Shown: positions 39,101 through 46,602 of the stretch, piece by piece | How the letters are laid out: every line of letters starts with the position of its first letter | Numbering within the stretch: position 1 is the stretch's first letter | Source: Paralvinella palmiformis | Taxonomy: Eukaryota; Annelida; Polychaeta; Terebellida; Alvinellidae | Length of the DNA: 64,000 nucleotides | Assembly: GCA_025642065.1 (NCBI GenBank) | Contig: JAODUP010000147.1 | Span: forward strand, 939,499-1,003,498 | Reading direction: 5' to 3' | Program-made: the position numbers and the translations under genes | Notes under the pieces: generated by a model | What the model was told of the DNA's origin: nothing | Database searches by the model: none | The model's input: the letters and a program-made list of their open reading frames with translations, nothing else

Positions 39101-39702
39101 AATAAAGGGGGACGTTAAAGACCCCCCCCCCATAGGATGTAATTAGTGGCAGTGACCACCCTCAGGGTATTTCGGCTCCATCTTTCCATACTGCTCCCTT
39201 GTGAGTGGTGGGGGAGGAGGTTTCTCAACCACACCAACATAGAACACGACTCGTAGACGTAGGAATCCTGTCATTGTGATTTCTACTATTCCAGTGTTAC
39301 TAATACTAGTGTATTAAATAAATCAAATCAAAATATACCTAATAGAAGAAATCAATCCTATATATTATACGATTAACACCGTAACATTAAACTGAAAATA
39401 AGCAAGTACCAACAACTGCTTTTTGGAATAACTAGAGTCTAGTAAAGCCTAAACTAAAGGCCTCCAAACTGGCAAAAGTGAAAAAGCAATAAATGATAAA
39501 TCTCCCAACTTCCTGGTGTTATCGCCCATAAGCTCTTAACAACATCGCCATTAACAGTTACGAGAACCACAAACAGTTTAGTAAAATCACTAAATATATA
39601 ACAAATACAGATCACAAAAGTTACCTGGCCCTCGCCAAGGAAATCAATTTTTTCATATCGTTTAGATTTATCTTCTGACATTTCCAAGCGTTCATGCCGC
39701 AC
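25911..39702 (-). CDS. CDK7: cyclin-dependent kinase 7, CDK-activating kinase / TFIIH kinase
   Basis: With cyclin H and MAT1, CDK7 phosphorylates the T-loops of other CDKs and, within TFIIH, the RNA polymerase II C-terminal domain. Ten exons join in frame to 339 aa (the human protein is 346): 39625-39702, 35982-36044, 35711-35812, 34374-34442, 34006-34116, 32236-32354, 30565-30664, 30228-30314, 28825-28974, 25911-26051. Visible are the glycine-rich loop (LGEGQFATVY), the VAVKK lysine, the NRTALRE helix replacing PSTAIRE, HRDMKPNN, DFG, and the two CDK7 T-loop phosphosites in [10 protein letters not shown]. All introns are GT/AG. An inner ATG at 39681 gives [11 protein letters not shown], which fits human CDK7 better than the outer one. 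The APE motif reads PPE. The C-terminus ([14 protein letters not shown]) lacks the KKLIF-like end, so one more exon is possible. Confidence 0.96.
26216..26590 (+). mobile_element. LINE 3' end (CR1/L2-like) in CDK7 intron 9 side
   Basis: The frame [20 protein letters not shown] with HIRESKTLN is the characteristic C-terminus of a CR1/L2-type reverse transcriptase. It is followed by the 3' tail GAGCGCTCTATAAGTTTGGT and a TAA/AAT microsatellite, the usual end of such elements. It lies antisense to CDK7 and is 5'-truncated. Confidence 0.82.
27936..28062. repeat. 57-bp tandem duplication, 2.2 copies
   Basis: The unit starting GTTGGCTTAATGGATGGTAG repeats at 27936, 27993 and partially at 28050, with a single base difference between the two full units. 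Confidence 0.95.
28618..28798 (+). repeat. tRNA-derived SINE, family B
   Basis: Head ACTGGTAGCGCCGTTGGCCA and GGGGTTCAAACCCC, body TTTCACCTTTCACTTCCCCT, tail CCATTTAGCCTACCTCGTGC. It sits in CDK7 intron 9, ending about 27 bases from the exon 9 donor and antisense to the gene. Confidence 0.92.
28825..28974 (-). CDS. CDK7: CDK7 exon 9
   Basis: Encodes [20 protein letters not shown] through [14 protein letters not shown] to RCTATQ, the C-lobe end of the kinase. Acceptor TTTGTAG, donor CAG|GTTAGT, phase 0 on both sides. Confidence 0.95.
30228..30314 (-). CDS. CDK7: CDK7 exon 8
   Basis: Encodes [20 protein letters not shown] and GTPSEECWP, the kinase insert following the LLLR motif. Acceptor TTTTCAG, donor CCG|GTAGGA, phase 0. 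Confidence 0.95.
30565..30664 (-). CDS. CDK7: CDK7 exon 7 (APE region)
   Basis: The first base completes an arginine codon split with exon 6. It encodes [20 protein letters not shown] and [13 protein letters not shown]. Donor AGA|GTAAGA. The APE motif is PPE where human CDK7 has APE. Confidence 0.95.
31571..31612. repeat. (TA)n microsatellite in CDK7 intron 6
   Basis: About 21 TA units. Confidence 0.95.
31648..31785. repeat. internal fragment of MITE family F
   Basis: ATTTCAGGAGCATCCTGTCT, GGCTTCAAAATGGTGGC and CCAGCACTTTGAGCTGGATT align with 60293-60385 inside the TTAA element at 59589-60492. The TIRs are missing. Confidence 0.7.
31832..32025 (-). repeat. tRNA-derived SINE, family A, with target duplication
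   Basis: Full-length copy in CDK7 intron 6. It is flanked by AGCTAACCAGTGG (31819-31831) and AGCTAACCACTGG (32026-32038), a 13-bp target-site duplication with one mismatch. Confidence 0.95.
32236..32354 (-). CDS. CDK7: CDK7 exon 6 (catalytic loop end, DFG, T-loop)
   Basis: Encodes [20 protein letters not shown] and [19 protein letters not shown], including the DFG aspartate and both activation-loop phosphosites. Acceptor TTTTCAG; donor AG|GTGAGT splits the next arginine codon. Confidence 0.96.
32375..32535. repeat. 26-bp tandem repeat, 6 copies, in CDK7 intron 5
   Basis: TAAAGTGAARCATACTAACT recurs at 32379, 32405, 32431, 32457, 32483 and 32509, a strict 26-bp period. The array begins about 20 bases upstream of the exon 6 acceptor. 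Confidence 0.95.
32536..33948. other. CDK7 intron 5 remainder, nothing recognised
   Basis: AT-rich intronic sequence without open frames of note or repeat-family matches. Confidence 0.5.
34006..34116 (-). CDS. CDK7: CDK7 exon 5
   Basis: Encodes [20 protein letters not shown] and [17 protein letters not shown], ending at the HR of the HRD catalytic motif. Acceptor TTTTCAG, donor AGG|GTTAGT, phase 0. Confidence 0.96.
34374..34442 (-). CDS. CDK7: CDK7 exon 4
   Basis: Encodes [20 protein letters not shown] and DLE, the hinge region (FDFM). Acceptor TTTCAG, donor GAG|GTAATG. Confidence 0.96.
34447..35705. other. CDK7 intron 3, nothing recognised
   Basis: AT-rich intronic sequence, with no repeat-family match or coding signal. 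Confidence 0.5.
35711..35812 (-). CDS. CDK7: CDK7 exon 3 (NRTALRE helix)
   Basis: Encodes [20 protein letters not shown] and [14 protein letters not shown]. Acceptor TATGTAG, donor GGT|GTAAGT, phase 0. Confidence 0.96.
35982..36044 (-). CDS. CDK7: CDK7 exon 2 (ATP-binding lysine)
   Basis: Encodes [21 protein letters not shown], carrying the end of the glycine loop and the VAVKK lysine. Acceptor CTTTTAG, donor AAG|GTATGT. Confidence 0.96.
36366..36665 (+). mobile_element. element D copy (AATTCC-rich) plus Y motif
   Basis: TCAATTCCAATCAATTCC at the left, GTACCTACTCCAAGTAG in the middle, and ACATTGAACGGGGATAAATT followed by TCCTAAATAGCGCTATCTCT (here called Y) align with the minus-strand copy at 50717-50964. 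It lies in CDK7 intron 1. Confidence 0.75.
36666..38305. other. CDK7 intron 1 interior, nothing recognised
   Basis: AT-rich and without open frames over 60 codons on either strand. It separates the D+Y fragment from the X+recombinase fragment, so it may be an insertion or unrelated intron. Confidence 0.45.
38310..38520 (+). repeat. segment X of the recombinase-bearing element
   Basis: CAGACCATTTTAATTGGTTA, an internal TA array (38424-38446) and CAGTATATTGGTAACAGCAC occur in the same order at 50470-50710 and 49500-49690 (both minus). Confidence 0.85.
38521..38913 (+). pseudogene. tyrosine-recombinase C-terminal domain fragment
   Basis: The readable part (from about 38572) encodes [32 protein letters not shown], then [20 protein letters not shown] and GEMI before a stop. 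This matches the catalytic domain of tyrosine recombinases of mobile elements (DIRS/Ngaro/Crypton-type and related integrase-like genes): the SQSFRREG segment is the GHSFRRGG box carrying HxxR, with Q for H. The QGDW...Y segment with the nucleophilic tyrosine is absent; the frame instead ends in the Y motif (TTCCTAAATAGCAATATCTC). The copy is therefore catalytically dead. It is in sense opposite to CDK7, within intron 1. Confidence 0.75.
38958..39256 (+). repeat. tRNA-derived SINE, family C, truncated at both ends
   Basis: Starts inside the head (GGGTGCCAACGATCACAGGT, B box GGTTCAAACCC), carries the body (TTCTCGGCTCACAACATC, GCAGTGACCACCCTCAGGG) and stops at CACACCAACATAGAAC. It abuts the recombinase fragment. 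Confidence 0.93.
39625..39702 (-). CDS. CDK7: CDK7 exon 1 (start)
   Basis: Encodes an N-terminus with two in-frame ATGs (39702 and 39681) and [13 protein letters not shown]. Donor CAG|GTAACT, phase 0. The inner start resembles the human MALDVKSRAKRYEK spacing. Confidence 0.93.
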
Positions 39703-39955
39703 GGCGATACACTAAAAATACGGACTGATATACACGGATTGAAACGTTATACGGTTGGCTTTCAAAATTGATATTGCCCCGGGACGAGCTATATATGTAT
39801 AAAACGATTCCATTGTTTATTAAGCCATGCTTTAACGACATTCACTGGTGGAGCTAAAATAATGAGGATGGTTGGTGACCAGAAAAAAAGTTATAAAGTT
39901 TAATAATCAGTCATAAAGGTTGCATTAGTGGCTTCTGGTTAGTGTTGTATATGGC

Positions 39956-39957
<2 letters not shown>

Positions 39958-40017
<60 letters not shown>
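39958..40017. repeat. (TA)n microsatellite
   Basis: About 30 uninterrupted TA units. Confidence 0.95.
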
Positions 40018-40019
<2 letters not shown>

Positions 40020-40337
40020 TAATATATATATAATATAATAAATTACATAATACACATAACAAATTATAAACTAATTAGAAATTAAGTATTTTCGTCCATC
40101 TGGCACAAGAGCTAGAATGTGAGTAAAACAAACTAGAAACAATTAATACATTGTACTAGCAAATTGCTAGTAGCACCTAAACGTGTTTTAAAACTATTAA
40201 CGATTTTGCGAACTAGTACCCCAAATGAAACAATATTAGTATTGACATAAATTGCAGACATACTTTCCCCCTTAAAATACCAAAACGATTTTCTATATAT
40301 TATTAAAGGCCACCACGACAGCGCTTATATGTATACT

Positions 40338-40340
<3 letters not shown>

Positions 40341-40410
<70 letters not shown>
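40341..40410. repeat. (TA)n microsatellite
   Basis: About 35 uninterrupted TA units. Confidence 0.95.
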
Positions 40411-40415
<5 letters not shown>

Positions 40416-41294
40416 TGCGACATTAATGCTCGACCGCTCCCAACGTTTCAAGGCCCGGTCTAGTAAAAGTGCCACAGTACTCGACCTGCCTGTCTAGTGT
40501 TGATTTTATGGGGAAATAATAAAAACGAGTACAGAGCTACATGTTAATATTAATAGCTTCCCAACAAATAACCAAGTGCACGATCTGTTTATTAACTTGT
40601 GATATATCAAAAAACAAACACACAAATAACATCACTTGCGATATCCCCTCAAATCTTGGACACATGTCTTCCGGCTAGGCATCAGATTGACATGACCTGG
40701 CAATATCACAATCAACACTCGCAGTTCCTCAACTGACGGGTGTAATGAGTGTTCTGGAATTTATCTGAATACTGTCGATCTGTTTAATTTGGCGAAGATG
40801 AAGTAATGGCGAAAATGGCGACTGATATAATATCGCCATCTTTTCCCGTCACCAAAATATTATGTTATACAGAACTTCATATTATACTCCGAAAGCACTA
40901 CTTTGATAACACCCTAAACATGTGTAATATACTTATTCGTTCAACAATCGGTTCAAATGGCAATTTATAATAAATAAAACAATCACTCGTTTAAAGCTCA
41001 TTCGTCTCTGGCATTGTCCCCATCAGAATCACCCATAATAGCGATCCAAAGTCATGTTTTATTCCCCAGCCATGTTTAAGAACATCAGTTTGTCGAGTAG
41101 AAAAATCAAATGCATGAAACAACCAGCCTGCGTGTAGAGGTTTGAGTCTAGTGATCTTAAGGCTGAGTTGGGTGGCTGCAATTTTGCGATTGGATGTCAA
41201 GGAGTCATGCACTGACTTGATCACTATACCAGACATTAATTGTGCGTGCAAGATTTGTTATAATTTATATTCGTTTCCTGAGAATATAATTTTT

Positions 41295-41585
41295 TTACTT
41301 GTCTTGTTGAAGTTTGGGGTAGAAACCCCTGGCTGTCGCCTATTGGGCACAGCCACCTGGTGTTGGCTACTGTTGTTGTGACGAATGGCGTACTATGCAA
41401 TGTTTAGTATGGTGGAACCTCAGTTTAGTATAGAAGTCAATTTCGGAGGAGAAAAAACCTTACCAGTTGCCTGGTTGGACTAAAACCTCCTCCTACTATA
41501 ATGTCGCGGCCGGGAACCTCCGGCCTCCCGAACAGCACGGATTATGGGTACGGGGGCCCAAGCTCTTATCCACTAGTCCATAGGG
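41295..41585 (-). repeat. tRNA-like plus SINE-type 3' end downstream of LINE
   Basis: On the minus strand GACTAGTGGATAAGAGCTTG (A-box-like) and GGAGGTTCCCGGCC (B-box-like) lie about 50 bases apart. About 120 bases further is a tail GGCTGTGCCCAATAGGCGAC / AGCCAGGGG that resembles the family C SINE tail. The LINE stop codon lies inside the A-box-like part. Either a SINE sits exactly at the LINE end or the LINE has a tRNA-like 3' UTR. Confidence 0.65.
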
Positions 41586-43640
41586 GCGGTCTGATCTGTC
41601 CTTGGCATGTGTAGGGATCTTTCTGGAGAAGTGGAGTTATGATGTCTGGTAGAAATGTTGATTTCCTTATGAGCAACGCCACTAGGTAGCGGTCTGGAAG
41701 TTTGTGGTCTTCCGGGCGGAGATGACCTTTAAGTGATCTTCGGTGCTTCGGGTAGGCTGGGCAGTTCAGCAGATAATGTACCGGATCGTACACTTGTTGA
41801 CAGTGCCGGCATAGTGTTTGGGGTGACGGGCCGGTGAAGTTTCTTGTGTAAACCCAGAAACGCAGTCTTCTGAGCTGGGTATCGGCCAATCTGTTGTTAA
41901 GGATATTATGTCCAACTACAGTAGTCTTCTGGTACCAATCCTTTGATGCTGATGTGTAGTCTGTGTAGATCGATTCCAGTCGATTGGAGATGAATCTGTC
42001 AACAAGATAGTTGAATGTGCCTGGGGTATGTTCGGCATATTCGATGACGTCTAGGCTCGTGGCTTCGTTAGCTAGTTTATCGGCTCGGTCGTTGCCCTCA
42101 AGGTTAATGTGGCTAGGAACCCAGTGGAGTATTACTTGGATTCCCCGCTGCTTGAGGGCTGATGCCGTGGTGTATATTTCTGTGATGATTTCCGGGTAGG
42201 TGTGGAAATTGGCTGTGGTGATGATGGTTAGTGCTCCCATAGAGTCCGAGTGGATGATGACTCTTTCGTGGATAGTCCGTCTCGATATCCATATTAGTGC
42301 TGCTTTGATTGCGTGCAGCTCGGCTAAGGTAATCGGGGTGTGGTTTGGGATTCTGCCTCTTAGCTCTTCGTCTTTTTCTTTGATGAAGCAGGCCCAGGCT
42401 GTAGTTCCGTTATCTTGGGAACTGGCGTCGGTGTAGATGTTGATGGTTGATGTTCGGCTTTCATTCAAGCAGGCAATTCTTTGTTGCTTCTATTGCTGCG
42501 CCTTCTGGATCAACTTTCTTCTGGATGGGGTTCTGTATGATTACCTGTATGGGTGGTTCTAACCATGGAGCACGTTCCTTGGACGTTGGGGGGATGACTG
42601 GAGGTATCCCGATTTCTTTCTGAAGCCAGGCAGCCTTGATTGACCATGATGCGTCATTGAAGACTCTGGGGTCTTTTTGTGTTTCTTCTTGGACACGCTG
42701 TATCATGTCGGTCTGAAAGGGTTTGGTAGCAGTTCTCAGGAGATATGTGGCCGTCTCCTTCTTTATTAAGAGTCGGAGGGGCAGAATTCCGGATTCTCTA
42801 TATAACATGATGGAGTTGGTTTCGTTGGGTAGCCCCAATATGTAGCGAAGTGGTACTCGTTGTGTTCTTTCCAAGTTCTGTAACGCTGTGCTACAGGCCA
42901 GTAGAAGGACGGCGCAGCGTATAGTATAACTGACTGTATCAAGGACTTATACAGGGTTATAAGCATCTTGGTGTTGACGCCAATCTTCAGATTGGTGATG
43001 GCCTTGATCATGTTGAATCTGGAATTTACCTTGCGTTTTGTGACTGCTACGTGTTGAATGAAGCTGAGTCTTCTGTCTATGGTTACCCCGAGATATCTAT
43101 AGTTGTTGACCATTTCTAGGTGTTGTAGACCGAGAATAAATTTAGGCTGTCTAGTTGTGTTGAAAGCCATGGTCTTGGTCTTAGCTGGAGAGAAGTATAA
43201 GCCCAAGTTATTAGCTGCTTTGTCTACTGCGTTTAGGGCTTTTTGGAGTTTCTCTGCTGGTTTACTTCCGTGTGAGATAAGAACAAGGTCGTCAGCATAA
43301 GCAAGGATGTCTACGGATATTGGTAGAGTGACAGTCAGGAGTTGGGCGACGAGAGCGTTGAAGATGGTGGGGGATATTGTTGACCCCTGAGGACAGCCAG
43401 TTGTGGGATCGTGGGGGTCGGAGATGGTTCCTTGTATCTTTACTTTTAGCTTTCTGTTTGTTAGAAAGTTCTCTATCCATGTGATAATCCTCCCAGATAT
43501 GCCCAAGGAGATGAGGGAGTCCAGCATGGATAGATGATCAACGCGTTCGAATGCCTTGTCCAGGTCCATGAAGGCGACGAACACTGCCTTTCTTCTTTTG
43601 GGGCCTTTTCTGGCTGTGATCTTCGTTACATAAAGACCAA
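41566..43640 (-). mobile_element. non-LTR retrotransposon with RT and RNase H, 5'-truncated, frameshifted
   Basis: Three minus-strand blocks make up the 3' part of a LINE ORF2. Block 43584-42766 holds reverse transcriptase: AFMDLDKAFERVDH (motif A), GCPQGSTISP (motif B), LAYADDLVL (motif C). Block 42874-42461, in another frame, is the RT thumb/connection (RVPLRYILGLPNETNS). Block 42468-41566 is RNase H with IYTDASS, LAELHAIKAAL, IHSDSM and WVPSH...GNDRADKLAN, so its acidic residues are intact. It closes with CRHCQQVYDPVHYLLNCPAY, a CCHC-like end. Two compensating frameshifts lie near 42875 and 42465. RNase H after RT points to the I/Nimb/Loa-type groups; the clade is tentative. Upstream of about 43640 the frame meets a stop and similarity ends, typical 5' truncation. 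Confidence 0.9.
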
Positions 43641-43644
43641 TGAT

Positions 43645-44635
43645 CTAGTCTGCTTCAGATTTGGTTATAAAGGGGTGGTAGATATAACGGCTGTGCTTTT
43701 GAATATCCCAATTTTCACCTCCTTTCTTTCCCCCCGAATGGCATAGAAAAGAAAGCAAAAATCAACTTTCCTGACAGACCGAAATTTGCCAGTTCTTGCT
43801 GTCACCAATATGTTCAAAATGACGAAATCAACAAATTTTGCTGTCGCCAAATTAAGCTGATCTCCAGTATGCAGATTAACCTTTAAAACGAAGACAAATG
43901 TGTTATGCCTACACTCTAGATGTCTATAAAATTTGTCAGCGGAATATTTCAGCGTTTTTTTTCTATTTCAATTACTGTCGTGTTTTCCGGGTATACGTAT
44001 TTGTTAAAAATGTGAAATTTTGTAAAAGGAGTGAAGGAGCCAACTGTACAGGAATTAAAATAATACATATATTTGTTGTGTGGGTAGAAACGTCGCAATA
44101 AGTTTTGTATTTCATGGATCTATTTGAGATGGCAGCCATCTGGATAATTAATTATACGATAGCTTATACACGCATGCTCAGTGAATGCAAACGGAGAGTG
44201 ATGACGTCACGAACAACTTATGAATGACAATATTTGCTGGGCAAAGGTACGTCGGAGTTTACTAAGAGACAAACGATAGTACCGAATATTCATGATGATT
44301 CCATATGAGGTTATTGAATGCTGCCGGGAGACAAACTCCGCGTACGTGCAAACCTGTACGTGCCGTTTTATTGAACCATTGTCAGTTACAATTATGATAT
44401 TTAAAAGGTTTTAACATTTTTAAATCAATGTATTTCACACAAAGAAAACAATATGTCGAAACTATGGGGTAAATCTAAAAAGGGTATTGACAATCAAAGA
44501 ATTACTTTTACGTGTATTAATTGTTTAATTTTCACGGAGGTCTGAAATATGTAACTTTTGCTCTCATTCGTTCTACATCTCCGATGAAGAATTCGGCAAG
44601 GAAACGTAAGTTTGACATATGCAAACGACAGAGTA
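43645..44635. other. intergenic, nothing recognised
   Basis: AT-rich; short frames only. Lies between the truncated LINE and the exon-like segment. Confidence 0.45.
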
Positions 44636-44660
44636 GTATATAGTTTGAATTTGGACTCAC

Positions 44661-44871
44661 CGAACCTTAATTGGTTGTCACTAACCTGACTGTACTTAAC
44701 TAGACTGTCAATAGCCCGTTGTATCCACAGGAAGTGGGACGTACGTGGACAAGTCCGTCTGAAATAGTCCACAGTGTCGTCAGCAACGATCTGTACACAA
44801 TATAGTTGTACTACATCTGGTAGATCGGGATATGCCGCAATGAGGATGGCTTGCCGTTCATCGGTATAAAT
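44661..44871 (-). CDS. orphan exon-like open segment, unknown product
   Basis: A minus-strand frame open from 44871 reads DERQAILIAAYPDLPDVVQL, then DYFRRTCPRTSHFLWIQRAI and DSLVKYSQ. It could end at either of two good donors, CAG|GTTAGT (44686) or TTCG|GTGAGT (44661). Composition is protein-like and not repeat-derived. I do not recognise the family, no partner exon was found on either side, and the frame has a TAA just upstream without a clear acceptor. It could be an exon of an unidentified gene, a processed fragment or a chance frame. Confidence 0.35.
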
Positions 44872-45299
44872 TTACTATAGCTGTATTAGGTCGTTAATTA
44901 CTAATTCATCCCAATGTTTTGCCCTTGAAGTCAAGTATATGCTCGATCCCATGAATATTTTTTAGTATGTTTTATAGGTGCTATGATCGAAGTAGAGTGT
45001 TGAATTATAATTTCGGTCACCGAGAAACGTACTTCCTTTCGAAGGTTACCAATTAATGTGCTAGTACACAGAAAGCGAACTCTGTTTTCAAAACACTCAT
45101 ATTTCCTGTAATTATTAGGATATCCAAATTCAATGGTATCTTGCGGTTTTCCATTACAAAAGCACATGCCTCTTAATCGAGAGACTCTATGGAGAGGATT
45201 GTGTTGTCACATATTATTATTAGACTTTCCGTTTGGTTATATAATTACTGAACAAAATACTAACGAAGGCTCGTCATAACGTGCCCTCTTTTGTGTGGC

Positions 45300-45905
45300 A
45301 CATGGCCTGCACTATCCAGATTTCCATCCGGATACGCGATCCAAGTTGGTCCAGATAACAACTGCATGAGGACGCTAGGCCTTACATGTTCGGGTGCCCA
45401 GTATTCAAAAGAGCAACAAAACTAGCCCCGGTCTTATGTTGAGAGAATTACTGTCTTAGATCCACCCAGCTTCTACTATCGACGAGCTAGAGGTGATATG
45501 ATAGAGACAGATATAAGCACATGTCTGGAATATATGCAGTAGATGGTGAGTACATCAAACCAGATACACCATTCACATCATTCACTAGGGGTCACAGTTT
45601 CAAGTTAAAGAAAGAAAGATCAATGAATAATATCAGGCAACAGTAATACAGTAACAGGATTTTAAACTCATGCTGAAGTGGTTAGTGTACCCTCACTAAA
45701 TGTATTTAAAAAACAGACTGGATAGTCATTGGCGGCAGCATAGATATAGCCAACACTCGGTACATGATGCTTATAATTTAAACAAGTCGAATTTAGAGAG
45801 GCCTCGACCTGATACAGGCTATGTAGTCTAACTAAAATTAGAAGCGGATGAGTACGAGATCCAGGTTGGAAAGGGCAGAGATATTGCATTTGTACACATA
45901 AAACT
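45300..45905 (+). mobile_element. LINE 3' end, degenerate
   Basis: In shifting plus-strand frames one reads LDPPSFYYRRARGDMIET, FTRGHSFKLKKERS and VVSVPSLNVFKKQTG. These are the successive C-terminal landmarks of CR1/jockey-type reverse transcriptases (RRxRGDMIE, RGHSxKLxKxR, VVxAPSLNxFKxRLD). Stops and frameshifts break it. The 3' end near TTTGTACACA leads into intergenic sequence just before a family C SINE. Confidence 0.75.
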
Positions 45906-45929
45906 GTAACTTACTATAGTGCTATAGTA

Positions 45930-46266
45930 GTGAGCTCCGGTGGCCTAGCGGTTAAGCACCCGGCACTTGGTGCCAACGGTCACAGGTTCGAACCCCACAA
46001 GACGTCGAAACTTTTCCAGAGATTAATTTCTCGGCTCGCAACATCGTGGGTGGATGACCACGTTAAATGGAACTGCCATCTCCACTGAATTATTTAAAAT
46101 AAAGGGGGACGTCAAAGACCCCCTGAGGACGTAAAACACTCTGGCAGTGACCACCCTTAGGGTATTTCGGCTCCATCTTCCCGTACTGCTCCCTTCTAAA
46201 CCACTTCAACATAGAGGCTATGCCGAATAAACGACAGCCTGGGGATTCTCCCCGAACAACAAAACA
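45930..46266 (+). repeat. tRNA-derived SINE, family C, nearly full length
   Basis: Head GGTGGCCTAGCGGTTAAGCA (A box) and CACAGGTTCGAACCCC (B box), body TTCTCGGCTCGCAACATCG, ACGTAAAACACTCTGGCAGT, TATTTCGGCTCCATC, tail GACAGCCTGGGGATTCTCCC and CGAACAACAAAAC. It misses a short G-rich part of the body present at 50046-50070. Confidence 0.95.
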
Positions 46267-46497
46267 GTGCTATACTATATAAGAATAAATATAATTTAAC
46301 CCTGTTGCAAGTTTTATTTGTTTGTTATAGATTTAATTGCAGTTAACACACATTAAATAATTCCAGGTGTTAAAACAAATGATGACGAATGTTGATGAGA
46401 ACGAAGCGTCTATCGGGGCGAAGCGTCTGGTTATTGTATGTAGAAACGTTACCTTTGTTAGAGCTTGCTATTGAATTTATTTCATAACATATGCGAT

Positions 46498-46602
46498 ATG
46501 TCTGCTAGTGGAACATGTCTTGAAGAGGGCGAAATAGCAGATTCCGGCGAGTCTGAAAATGAAAACGTGCCTAAAATGGAAATGTTCCGTGACAGAAAAA
46601 AG
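46498..46602 (+). CDS. PHAX: PHAX exon 1
   Basis: 35 codons, acidic, ending FRDRKK at donor AAG|GTAATT, phase 0. An upstream in-frame ATG at 46465 is less like the family start. Confidence 0.85.

Larger units (their letters stand above)
39703..41290. other. CDK7 upstream region with long TA arrays
   Basis: Holds TA arrays at 39958-40017 and 40341-40410, the two longest in this part. No gene or promoter motif could be singled out. Confidence 0.5.
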
